This document shows, piece after piece, positions 23,929-31,454 of a DNA stretch of 40,582 bases. A program made the position numbers and the translations under genes. Source of the DNA: CAZSPL01 sp964608735 (GTDB taxonomy: Bacteria; JAJVIF01; JAPKYR01; CAZSPL01); NCBI GenBank assembly GCA_964608735.1, contig CAZSPL010000008.1:1-40582 (forward strand), written 5' to 3'. The notes under the pieces are model-generated. The model saw only the letters and a list, made by a program, of their open reading frames with translations, was not told the DNA's origin and did not search any database. Within the stretch, counting starts at the first letter, position 1, and every line of letters starts with the position of its first letter.

Positions 23929-24911
23929 AGAAGGTTGTCACATTCGGTGAAATAATGCTGCGCCTTACGCCCCGCGACGACGCGAGGCTCACGGGCGCTG
24001 TATCGTTCGACGCCCACGCGGGCGGGAGCGAATACAATGTAGCCGCCGGGCTGCGCCGGCTCGGGTATGCATCGCGATTCATCACGAGGCTTCCCGACAA
24101 CCCGCTCGGCAAGTGGGCTGAAAGCTGCATCCTGTCGAACGGCGTCGAGCTTCCCGGCGACACATTTGTACCCGGCGGAAGGCTCGGGATATATTTCCTC
24201 GAGAAGGGCGCGTCGCCAAGGCCCTACAGCGTCACCTACGACCGCGCCGATTCCGCGATATCCCGCGCGAAAGCGTCCGATTTCGACTGGGATACCGCCC
24301 TCGATGGAGCCGCCTGGTTCCATGTGTCCGGGATCACCCCCGCTCTCGGAAGCGAGCTTGCCCAAGCCACATCGGATGCAATCGACGCCACCGTGTCGAA
24401 GAAAATCCCGGTAAGCTTCGACATCAACTACCGCGCGAGGCTGTGGTCGCCCGCCGATGCGCGCAACACGCTCGGGGGGCTGCTGTCGAAAGTGAAGGTC
24501 GTCGTCACCACCGAAGAAGACCTGCAGCGCGTTTTCCAGATCGATGCCGGGGACCCGGAATCATGCACGAAGGAAGCACGGGAGCGGTTCGGGGCGGAAG
24601 TCGTCGCGGCGACGCTGCGCGATACGCAGACCGTGCTTCGCAACCGGTGGGGCGGATGCGCATGCGGTCCGGACGGCTACGCGCGCAGCGAGAGCTATGA
24701 CATCGAGATCATCGACCGGGTAGGGGCGGGCGATGCTTTCACCACCGGGTTCATCGCCGGCATGCTCGATGGGGATATCGGCCTCGCGCTCGAGATGGCC
24801 TCTGCATTCTCCGCGCTGAAACAGACGATTCCCGGCGACGTCTGCACCGCGAGCCGCGCGGAAGTCGAATCGCTGATAAAATCCGGCGGCGCCGGAAGGA
24901 TTCAGCGTTGA
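23925..24911 (+). CDS. PfkB-family sugar kinase, probably 2-keto-3-deoxygluconate kinase
   Basis: A 328-residue ribokinase-fold enzyme with the N-terminal GGSEYNVAAGLRRLG motif and the C-terminal signature DRVGAGDAFTTGF, in which D270 is the catalytic base. The N-terminus (VVTFGEIMLRLTP) is typical of KdgK-type kinases. It should phosphorylate a 2-keto-3-deoxy acid to feed the aldolase encoded just upstream. The start overlaps that gene by ATGA and the stop overlaps a possible TTG start of the next gene by TTGA. A fructokinase-like specificity cannot be ruled out. Confidence 0.87.
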   Translation: MKKVVTFGEIMLRLTPRDDARLTGAVSFDAHAGGSEYNVAAGLRRLGYASRFITRLPDNPLGKWAESCILSNGVELPGDTFVPGGRLGIYFLEKGASPRPYSVTYDRADSAISRAKASDFDWDTALDGAAWFHVSGITPALGSELAQATSDAIDATVSKKIPVSFDINYRARLWSPADARNTLGGLLSKVKVVVTTEEDLQRVFQIDAGDPESCTKEARERFGAEVVAATLRDTQTVLRNRWGGCACGPDGYARSESYDIEIIDRVGAGDAFTTGFIAGMLDGDIGLALEMASAFSALKQTIPGDVCTASRAEVESLIKSGGAGRIQR

Positions 24912-24922
24912 GCGGCGCTTGC

Positions 24923-25990
24923 ATGAACGGGCGTGAACGGGCACTTTGCGCTCTTCGACGGGAACCGGTCGACAGGACTCCCATCTACTCGAATTTCCGA
25001 AATCCTCTCGCTATCGAACAGCTGACCGGCATGCGTTTCGAGGACGACACCTTCGCCGCGACCGCCGCGGCGTATCGGAAACTTCCCATCGATATGACCA
25101 AGGAAATCATGGTGCCTCAGACCGATGCACCGCCGGGATTCCGCATAAACCCCACGCGCTACGGCCTGATGCGGATGGCGCACGAAGTGAGCACGGTCGA
25201 GGAATTTGTCGATGTCGTGCGCGGCATGCCATCCTATGAAGAACAGAAGCGCGATTATGATTTCGACGGCGAAGTGCGCAAGCTCAGGGAATGGTTCGAC
25301 CGGCAGCAATCCGCGGTGGGCGATTCAACTCTCGTTACCGGCAGGCTCGGGGGATGTTTCGACCCGTGCTACGACCGTTTCGGGTATGAAGTTTTCATGA
25401 CGGCAATCATCACGGAGCCGGGCGCGGTCGAGGATTGCATCCGTTATTACGCCGCGCAACGCCGCTTCGAAGCCGAGGTGTTTGTCGGTGCGTCCTGCAG
25501 CGAAGCCGTCTGGTACAACGACGATATCGCCCATCTCGGCGGGCTGCTCGCGTCGCCCGATGTCATGCGCCGGGTCTGGCTTCCGCACGTGAAGTGGGCC
25601 ATCGAGCCGCTACTCGACGCTGGGGTCTTCGTCGTGTATCACTCCGACGGCGACATCCGCAAGTTGCTCGGGGATATAGCGGACGCGGGATTCAGGGGGC
25701 TGCATCCGCTCGAGCCGAAAGCGCACATGGACCCGCCCGACATCAAGCCGCTGTGGGGGGAACGGTTCGTGCTTATCGGCGGGATGTGCCAGGTGAGCGT
25801 GCTGCCGTTCGATTCAGAGGCCGAGGTTCGCGCCGAAGTCCGGCGCCTGCTCGATGCCGCCGCTCCCGGAGGGGGATACTTTATCGGGTCGTCGGGGATG
25901 TGCGGGCCGGATATACCGCCGGGAAACGCTGTCGCATGGATAGAGGAGGCCGCCGAGTATGGGAAAAAGTTCGGCGACCCGGCCGCCTGA
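24923..25990 (+). CDS. UroD-like (MtaA/CmuA superfamily) protein, second copy
   Basis: A 355-residue barrel with the family N-terminus MNGRERALCALRREPVDRTP. It has an acidic motif WYNDDIAHLGGLLASPDVM and HSDG at 240-243, followed by IRKLLGDIADAGFRGLHPLEP. As in the copy at 17020-18048, Asp stands where methyltransferases have the zinc Cys. The two proteins are clearly different in sequence, so this is not a recent duplication. I use the ATG because it matches the family start. A TTG at 24908, with AAGGA upstream and a TTGA overlap with the kinase stop, is a serious alternative. Last gene of the plus-strand sugar operon. Function unknown. Confidence 0.82.
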   Translation: MNGRERALCALRREPVDRTPIYSNFRNPLAIEQLTGMRFEDDTFAATAAAYRKLPIDMTKEIMVPQTDAPPGFRINPTRYGLMRMAHEVSTVEEFVDVVRGMPSYEEQKRDYDFDGEVRKLREWFDRQQSAVGDSTLVTGRLGGCFDPCYDRFGYEVFMTAIITEPGAVEDCIRYYAAQRRFEAEVFVGASCSEAVWYNDDIAHLGGLLASPDVMRRVWLPHVKWAIEPLLDAGVFVVYHSDGDIRKLLGDIADAGFRGLHPLEPKAHMDPPDIKPLWGERFVLIGGMCQVSVLPFDSEAEVRAEVRRLLDAAAPGGGYFIGSSGMCGPDIPPGNAVAWIEEAAEYGKKFGDPAA

Positions 25991-26065
25991 AAATATCTCG
26001 TTATCTAGCCGACCGCATCTAATTAATATGGTATTACTTGGATAAAGAACCGCTGGAGGTCAACG

Positions 26066-28396
26066 ATGGGCAGACATCTACCAGCCATAAGCCTTCTCTC
26101 AATTTTAATTTTGACAATATTCGGATGTTCGGGCGGCGGCGGTAGTCCTGCCATCCCGGACAGCCCCGCCGCGGAAGTTGAAGCCGCGCTCGCTTCGTCC
26201 CATGCGCTCTGGGGATTCTGGACATTCGCGGCTGACCCGGATGCCGGCACCATCGATGTGGTCGAGCATCGCGCGGGCGACCTGCATCTTAACGCGCTTC
26301 GGTTCCTCGAACCCCCCGCGCTGCTCTACCTCACGCTCGAAAGCGCGCCGCAGTTCAACGGCAATGTGCTCACCATCGATATCGGGCTGCGTCACCCGTT
26401 TCTCGGCGAAGTTGTTTTCACCGGGTTCGATGTGAGGGGAATCATGATTTCCGACGGCTCGCTGAGCGGTTTCGATAATCCCGACCTCTTGATTCCCGGG
26501 CAGGGGGATACCCGGCTCCTCAATGCCGATGGGCTCACGCGCTGGTGGAATCCCACGGAGTTTCCATATAATGCTCAGAACCCAATCTTCGGCTACATCG
26601 ACGGCCTGCTCGGAACGCCCGATTCCACCGCCGATTTCACCGCGACCCTCAACGGTTATAAATATTTCACGAATAATCTCGATCCGGACGAAAGCATCGA
26701 CGACATCAATCCCGATGGCAGGGGGATTTTCTCCGCGGGGCAGAAAAACGTCCGGCGCTATGTCATCAAGCTCGAAAGCGGGCTTGTGTTCAACTACGCG
26801 GTCGACGCGTCGTGGGTATTCCCCACCGGCGACCCGCCCTACGATGTTCCCGATGATTTCCCGCAGGCCGCGAATTCGCCGGAAGCGTGGAACATCATCG
26901 TCACCGAGCTTGATAATACGCTCTACAACGACGGGGTGGATTCGGGTGGGGAACTGCATCTCGATATCCGCGTCTATGACTGGTTCAAGGCGGATTTGAA
27001 TACGCTCAGGGCCGAAGCGCCGGGCAATTTCAACATGGCGGTTTCGGATACACCCACGGACGGCGGGACGGGATATTCGACATATCAGCTCGATATTTTA
27101 AATGCCTATCCAGTAACAGCAGGCGAGCTGGACATCCTGATTTCGGTGGATAGCAATATAAATGATTACGGCGGCCTTCTTCCGGGCGAGCCGGTGGCAT
27201 CATACTGGTGGCATACAACCACGGTCTCCGATACCGGCCCGCAGGTTCAGACTCACGAATGGCCGCTGTATCACTTCGACACGAAGAGCACCGGCTACAA
27301 TCCCGCCGAGGACGACCTTGCGCCGCCCCTCGAAATTTACTGGTCGCAGAATCACGGCGGCGGCCCCATCTTTTTCTCGCCGGTGGTCGCCGAGGAAAAA
27401 GTGTTCTACGTTAACTGCTCGAGCGACACGCTTCGCGCCGTCGACTGGGAAACCGGCACGGAGATATGGGAAGCCGATGTGGACCCCAATGATGAGACGA
27501 GCTGGGGCTACTGGTGCGGCCCGGCATATCACGACGGCCATGTGTTCGCGGGCGGCGTCAATGCATATTGCTTCGACGCGGATGACGGGACCCAGGAGTG
27601 GGAATATGTCAGCTCCCAGAATTATGTCTTCGGCTCGATAATGGTCGCCGACGGCGTGGTGTTTCTTCCCGGACGCTACGGCCGCCTCGAAGCCGTCGAC
27701 GAAACCGACGGCTCGCACCTGTGGGACATCTCCACCGGCGACACGTTCGTGGGATGCTTCTGGATAACATGTGGCGACGACCTCGTCTATACCGGCGGCT
27801 CGACCAACGGCGAGGTCTATGCGCGGCAGAAGCTCGCCGGTACCGGCGGGTGGATGACCATCGGGCCGGACCCGGGGCCGACGTCTTACAACGACCGATC
27901 GTTCCGAAACGCCGGGGCGGTCGATGAGAACGGATATCTCTACTCCGGAAACTATTCGCGTAACTTCTATAAATTCAACGGCGCGACCGGCGCTATCGAA
28001 TGGACATACGAACTCGGCAACCGCGAGCCGTTCAACGCATGCTGCATCTATGACGATTGCGTTTTCTTCGGAAGCGTTGCCGTATACGGCTCCCAGGTGC
28101 CTGACGAAGCCCTGGAAGGCGCACTGTACGCGGTGAATCTCGACGGCAGCGAGCGGTTTATATTCCCCGACCCGCACGGTGGATTTATTCAGCATGACCC
28201 GGTTGCGTCGGGCGGATATATCTGGGTCGGAAGCTCGAAGGGTTGGTTCTACGCCATCGACGCGGCCACCGGTGCACTCGAATGGGAGATGCAGCTTTCA
28301 TCGTCGGCAATCAACAGCGGCTCGGCCATCGCTAATAACAGGATTTATACCGGCGATACTGGGGGCACGATATACTGCCTGCGACCGGTGGAGTAA
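26066..28396 (+). CDS. Lipoprotein with unknown N-terminal domain and PQQ-like beta-propeller
   Basis: A 776-residue lipoprotein. The signal peptide ends in the lipobox TIFGC with C21, followed by a Ser/Gly linker. Residues about 35-380 form a beta-rich domain I do not recognise (IGLRHPFLGEVVFTGFDVRG is a striking segment). From about 400 onward there are repeated PQQ/BamB-type blades (RAVDWETGTEIWEADV, AVDETDGSHLWDIST, YAIDAATGALEWEMQLS). It should face the periplasm or cell surface and serve as a binding scaffold. PQQ binding itself is not implied. GGAGG lies seven bases before the ATG. It ends just before a palindromic repeat element. Confidence 0.85.
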   Translation: MGRHLPAISLLSILILTIFGCSGGGGSPAIPDSPAAEVEAALASSHALWGFWTFAADPDAGTIDVVEHRAGDLHLNALRFLEPPALLYLTLESAPQFNGNVLTIDIGLRHPFLGEVVFTGFDVRGIMISDGSLSGFDNPDLLIPGQGDTRLLNADGLTRWWNPTEFPYNAQNPIFGYIDGLLGTPDSTADFTATLNGYKYFTNNLDPDESIDDINPDGRGIFSAGQKNVRRYVIKLESGLVFNYAVDASWVFPTGDPPYDVPDDFPQAANSPEAWNIIVTELDNTLYNDGVDSGGELHLDIRVYDWFKADLNTLRAEAPGNFNMAVSDTPTDGGTGYSTYQLDILNAYPVTAGELDILISVDSNINDYGGLLPGEPVASYWWHTTTVSDTGPQVQTHEWPLYHFDTKSTGYNPAEDDLAPPLEIYWSQNHGGGPIFFSPVVAEEKVFYVNCSSDTLRAVDWETGTEIWEADVDPNDETSWGYWCGPAYHDGHVFAGGVNAYCFDADDGTQEWEYVSSQNYVFGSIMVADGVVFLPGRYGRLEAVDETDGSHLWDISTGDTFVGCFWITCGDDLVYTGGSTNGEVYARQKLAGTGGWMTIGPDPGPTSYNDRSFRNAGAVDENGYLYSGNYSRNFYKFNGATGAIEWTYELGNREPFNACCIYDDCVFFGSVAVYGSQVPDEALEGALYAVNLDGSERFIFPDPHGGFIQHDPVASGGYIWVGSSKGWFYAIDAATGALEWEMQLSSSAINSGSAIANNRIYTGDTGGTIYCLRPVE

Positions 28397-28402
28397 AAAA
28401 GC

Positions 28403-28563
28403 AGGGACAGTCACCTGTTTCTGGATAATGCGCTCTTGTTGTAGCGCAGGCATCTTGCCTGCATCTTTCCTGCCTTGCCTCCCTTGCAGGCAGGATGCCT
28501 GCGCTACAATCAGAACAATTGCCCCTTAGATTCCTTAAAAATGCACCATTCGTGACTGTCCCT
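28403..28563. repeat. Palindromic repeat, GGGACAGTCAC core, copy A (with nested element)
   Basis: AGGGACAGTCAC (28403-28414) and its exact reverse complement GTGACTGTCCCT (28552-28563) bound this element. The left end reads GCAGGGACAGTCACCTGTTT, like the arms of copy B at 32452-32525. The right end carries the core but then diverges. A different palindrome at 28440-28508 lies inside. The right arm supplies part of the TAG stop of the convergent dehydrogenase gene. The layout is like REP or MITE repeats moved by RAYT-type transposases, but no transposase is in the window. Confidence 0.7.
28440..28508. repeat. 69-base palindromic intergenic repeat (TGTAGCGCAGGC type)
   Basis: Two 23-base arms (28440-28462 and 28486-28508) are reverse complements with one mismatch. 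They are separated by 23 bases. Each arm itself folds, since GCAGGC pairs with GCCTGC. The outer ends are TGTAGCGCAGG and CCTGCGCTACA. It lies between two convergent genes and could also act as a bidirectional transcription stop. Confidence 0.8.
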
Positions 28564-29629
28564 ACTTTTTTACTATTTTTACCGCGGTTCCTTCCTCCGC
28601 CGACTTCCGCACCGCCTCGACCACAAGCAAATCCTTTAGTCCCACTTCGCCGGTGGCTTCAAGTTCAGCCTGGCCCCGTATCGCCAGCGCGAACCACCGA
28701 TGCTGCTCATACTGGCGCTTCGTACGCTCCGGCCTCGATAAATACCAGTCGAACTCCACGTGCCCCGGCGCGCAGGACTTGTCGCAACACCATGCCTCGC
28801 CTTCGTACGGCTTCTTCACTTCCCACGCTATCCGGCTCCCGCGCCGCCCGACATAGCCCTCGGTGCCGTAGATGAAGAACATGTCGGCATCGCATGCAAA
28901 GCTCGACGCGAAGCTTCCCGTCACGCCGCGAGAAAACCGCACCGACGCGAAGGTGGTCTCATCGCACGGGAATGTCTCCCTGCATATCATGCTCGAAGAT
29001 TGCGCGCTAACTTCGCTGATGTCGTCCCCGACAAGCCATTGCGCGAGGTCGATATGATGTATCGCCAGTTGAATGAACGAGCCGCCGCCGATAAGCTCCG
29101 GCGATGCCCGCCAGTCATCCTTCGCAAAGGGGCGCTTCAGGTGACGCGTATGCGCCATCATCGCCTGCACGGCGATTACTTCGCCGATGCATCCCGCCTC
29201 TATCATCCCTTTCATCTGCCGGTAGACAACATTCCCGCGCTCCTCCATCGTGACTCCGAGCATCCTGCCCGACCTCTTCGCCTTTTCAATCATCTCGCGG
29301 GCTTCCTTCGAATTACGCGCTATCGGCTTCTGGACGGTGCAATGTTTGCCGGCTTCGAGCGCCGCTATCGCCTGTGGATGATGCATGTGGTTCGGCGTGT
29401 TTATCATCATCAGCTCGACCTCGGGCGTGAGGAGGTCTTCGAACCGGGTGAATGCATTCGCTATGTTGAACCGCTTCGCGATATTCGATGCCGCGTCGGG
29501 GTTGATATCCTGCACGGCGATGAAATTCAGCTCGGGATAGCCGCGTATGACCTCGAGGATATCGATGGTCACACCGCCGCATCCGGCGATGGCGGCTCGT
29601 ACGGGTTCGAAAATTTCTTTATCAGCCAT
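28562..29629 (-). CDS. Gfo/Idh/MocA-family oxidoreductase
   Basis: A 355-residue NAD(P)-dependent dehydrogenase. The Rossmann motif is AIAGCGGVTIDIL. The segment HCTVQKPIARN corresponds to the family EKP motif with Gln in place of Glu and with the key Lys kept. The C-terminal half has the usual FVQLAIHH-like motif (GSFIQLAIHHIDLAQWL) with the conserved His. Members oxidise or reduce hydroxyls of sugars and cyclitols. The ATG at 29629 (MADKEIF) has AGGA about ten bases upstream. The longer upstream frame lacks both conservation and a ribosome binding site. The stop codon falls inside the end of a repeat element. Confidence 0.9.
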   Translation of the reverse strand: MADKEIFEPVRAAIAGCGGVTIDILEVIRGYPELNFIAVQDINPDAASNIAKRFNIANAFTRFEDLLTPEVELMMINTPNHMHHPQAIAALEAGKHCTVQKPIARNSKEAREMIEKAKRSGRMLGVTMEERGNVVYRQMKGMIEAGCIGEVIAVQAMMAHTRHLKRPFAKDDWRASPELIGGGSFIQLAIHHIDLAQWLVGDDISEVSAQSSSMICRETFPCDETTFASVRFSRGVTGSFASSFACDADMFFIYGTEGYVGRRGSRIAWEVKKPYEGEAWCCDKSCAPGHVEFDWYLSRPERTKRQYEQHRWFALAIRGQAELEATGEVGLKDLLVVEAVRKSAEEGTAVKIVKK

Positions 29630-29809
29630 AAGTTGCCATCCTGTCGTCGTAAGGCTTAATACTCTATCGCAGCACGATACTTTTTTAAATGCCGGGGCCG
29701 GAAATTGGGGACTCATTTCTGTTCGATTGATTCTATTTAAGTCGAGGAAGGCGTAAAATATGGCATCTAAAGAGATATGAAAAAAATCGACATTAAGGAG
29801 GTCGAGATA

Positions 29810-31072
29810 ATGAGTAGACGGGCAATTATCCTTTCAATAATATTTATTTTCCTCGTAGCGGCCGGATGCTCCGGCTCGGGCGGCGTCACCCCGGAGCGCG
29901 GAAGCGCGGTGGTCGGAATCATCGGCAGCCCCGGTGAATTCCCCGAACTCGATACCGTCGCCGCCAATCTCGAAGAGCAGTTCGGCTCGGTCAAGTATAT
30001 CGAGCCGGGGGAATATCCCGCCGGCATGTCCTGCCTGCTTATTACCGGGATCAGCGGCGATGAGCGCCATAACCGCATACGCAACGAATATTTCGACAAA
30101 CGCGGAGTCCCGCCCGACCAGTGGGACCCGGGACGGATGGCCTTCCGGCTCCACATCCGCGAGAGGAATATCCGCGCGGTCGGCCTTATCGCCATGAATC
30201 GCGCCGAACTTCGCAACTGGCTCCGTTACATGAACGATGAATTCGCGAAGGGCAGGAGGTTCGATTTCGAGGGGGGCGAATGGCGGATGCATTGCCGCGA
30301 AATCGCCGCCGATGAAGTCGCTCCATCCGAACGGGAAGCCCAGTGGGGGACATACGCCCACCAGAGGATGTCCGAGATCGCGGTCGTCGAAATGGGATAC
30401 GACACCAAGGTGCGCAAGGATGCCGGGCAGGCGTATGCGATCGATTTCTACTACAATGACGAGCTGAAATACACATCCTATGTCGCCGGCAATGAAACGC
30501 CGATGCAGCTTCTCATCCGCGGCGCATGGGAATGCGATATCATCCATGACAAATTGTTCGAGGGCGTATTCGAGAACCTCCTCTACCGCAAGCTTGGCCA
30601 CGCGTGGTTTCCACCGAACGGCGACCCGGGTTTGGCGGATGATTTCGCCTGGACCTACGGCGTGGCGGCGGCATGGCGCTTCATATGGGACAAGGAAGGC
30701 CCGGCGTATTACTACCTGGGCCTCACCATGCACCTCATAGAGGATGTCGGTATCCCGCTCCACACTAAGCTCAATATCCTCGATCAAATTCTCTATCACA
30801 CTGCCATCGAAAACGATCTCGATGAATTCTGGTATGAAGAGATAGACTACGGCATACACGATCAACCCATCCACTCGTTTACAGACCTCAAGGGCGCTAT
30901 CGCCGAGCTGGGGACCGCGTCGAACCAGGATTTCGATGACCTCATAAGTGGATATGTCTGGGGATGGCTTTTCGGCTATGACGACTACTACAATGTCGCA
31001 AGGAACAGCGCGGCGAGGACGATGTCGTACGTCAAGGGCCTGCTTCAGCTTGCGGAGCCGTATACGGGGTAG
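29810..31072 (+). CDS. Lipoprotein with zinc-dependent phospholipase C / P1-nuclease-type domain
   Basis: A 420-residue lipoprotein with the lipobox VAAGC (C20). Residues about 25-185 are of unknown fold. From the QWGTYAHQRMSEIAV segment the protein matches the trinuclear-zinc PLC/S1-P1 fold. Likely ligands are the His in that segment, an acid in GAWECD, H264 (GHAWFP), H308 and D312 (HLIED), H318 (PLH), and H330 and E334 (HTAIE). The spacing H, +4 D, +10 H, +22 H, +26 E is almost that of Bacillus cereus phospholipase C. It could hydrolyse phospholipids or nucleic acids outside the cell. The ATG follows an ideal AAGGAGGT by seven bases, and the upstream ATG at 29777 has none. Confidence 0.82.
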   Translation: MSRRAIILSIIFIFLVAAGCSGSGGVTPERGSAVVGIIGSPGEFPELDTVAANLEEQFGSVKYIEPGEYPAGMSCLLITGISGDERHNRIRNEYFDKRGVPPDQWDPGRMAFRLHIRERNIRAVGLIAMNRAELRNWLRYMNDEFAKGRRFDFEGGEWRMHCREIAADEVAPSEREAQWGTYAHQRMSEIAVVEMGYDTKVRKDAGQAYAIDFYYNDELKYTSYVAGNETPMQLLIRGAWECDIIHDKLFEGVFENLLYRKLGHAWFPPNGDPGLADDFAWTYGVAAAWRFIWDKEGPAYYYLGLTMHLIEDVGIPLHTKLNILDQILYHTAIENDLDEFWYEEIDYGIHDQPIHSFTDLKGAIAELGTASNQDFDDLISGYVWGWLFGYDDYYNVARNSAARTMSYVKGLLQLAEPYTG

Positions 31073-31116
31073 CCCTGCATTCCGTGTTAAACGAAAACCC
31101 TCTTCCGTAAATTCAA

Positions 31117-31143
31117 AACCCGCCGTATGGCGGGTTATTTTGT
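31117..31143 (+). terminator. Rho-independent terminator
   Basis: AACCCGCC (31117-31124), a GTAT loop and GGCGGGTT (31129-31136) form a perfect 8-bp stem, followed by ATTTTGTTT. It lies 45 bases after the phospholipase-like gene. Confidence 0.88.
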
Positions 31144-31194
31144 TTGCGTTTCACATCAATACCTGAAACCCGAGCCCCGACCGTCAGGGAGGGG

Positions 31195-31421
31195 ACACTG
31201 CGCGTAGCTCGAATAAAGAACACGGGCAAGCTACGGGAGAGTGTTGCGACAGATTTCCGGTGATGTAACGCTTGTCCGTGCCACACGGGTTTAGATGATG
31301 AATAAAGGAAGAAGACACGAATCTGTAGCCACTCCAAGCCGAGTCTTCGAGGTTTGGAGTGGTCTCACCTCATGCATCATACCAATCCACACGGGCAAAC
31401 TCGAAGACTCGCGTGCCCGTG
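31195..31421. repeat. Hairpin-rich intergenic segment
   Basis: The 31073-31454 gap has no convincing gene. After the terminator it holds a chain of inverted repeats. ACACT/AGTGT and GTAGCT/AGCTAC lie at 31195-31244. CCGTG-CCA-CACGG lies at 31276-31288. CCACTCCAA pairs with TTGGAGTGG (31329-31362), and CACGGGCA with TGCCCGTG (31390-31421). The loops of the last two hairpins contain exact 12-base complements (CGAGTCTTCGAG at 31340-31351 and CTCGAAGACTCG at 31400-31411). It may be a structured RNA or a decayed repeat or mobile element. The strand is unknown. Confidence 0.5.
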
Positions 31422-31454
31422 GCACCTGATAGTTCATATCTTTTCCGGTGATAA

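Noticed and set aside
28403..28563. CRISPR array
   Set aside because: Only inverted repeats occur here. There are no regularly spaced direct repeats and no cas genes.
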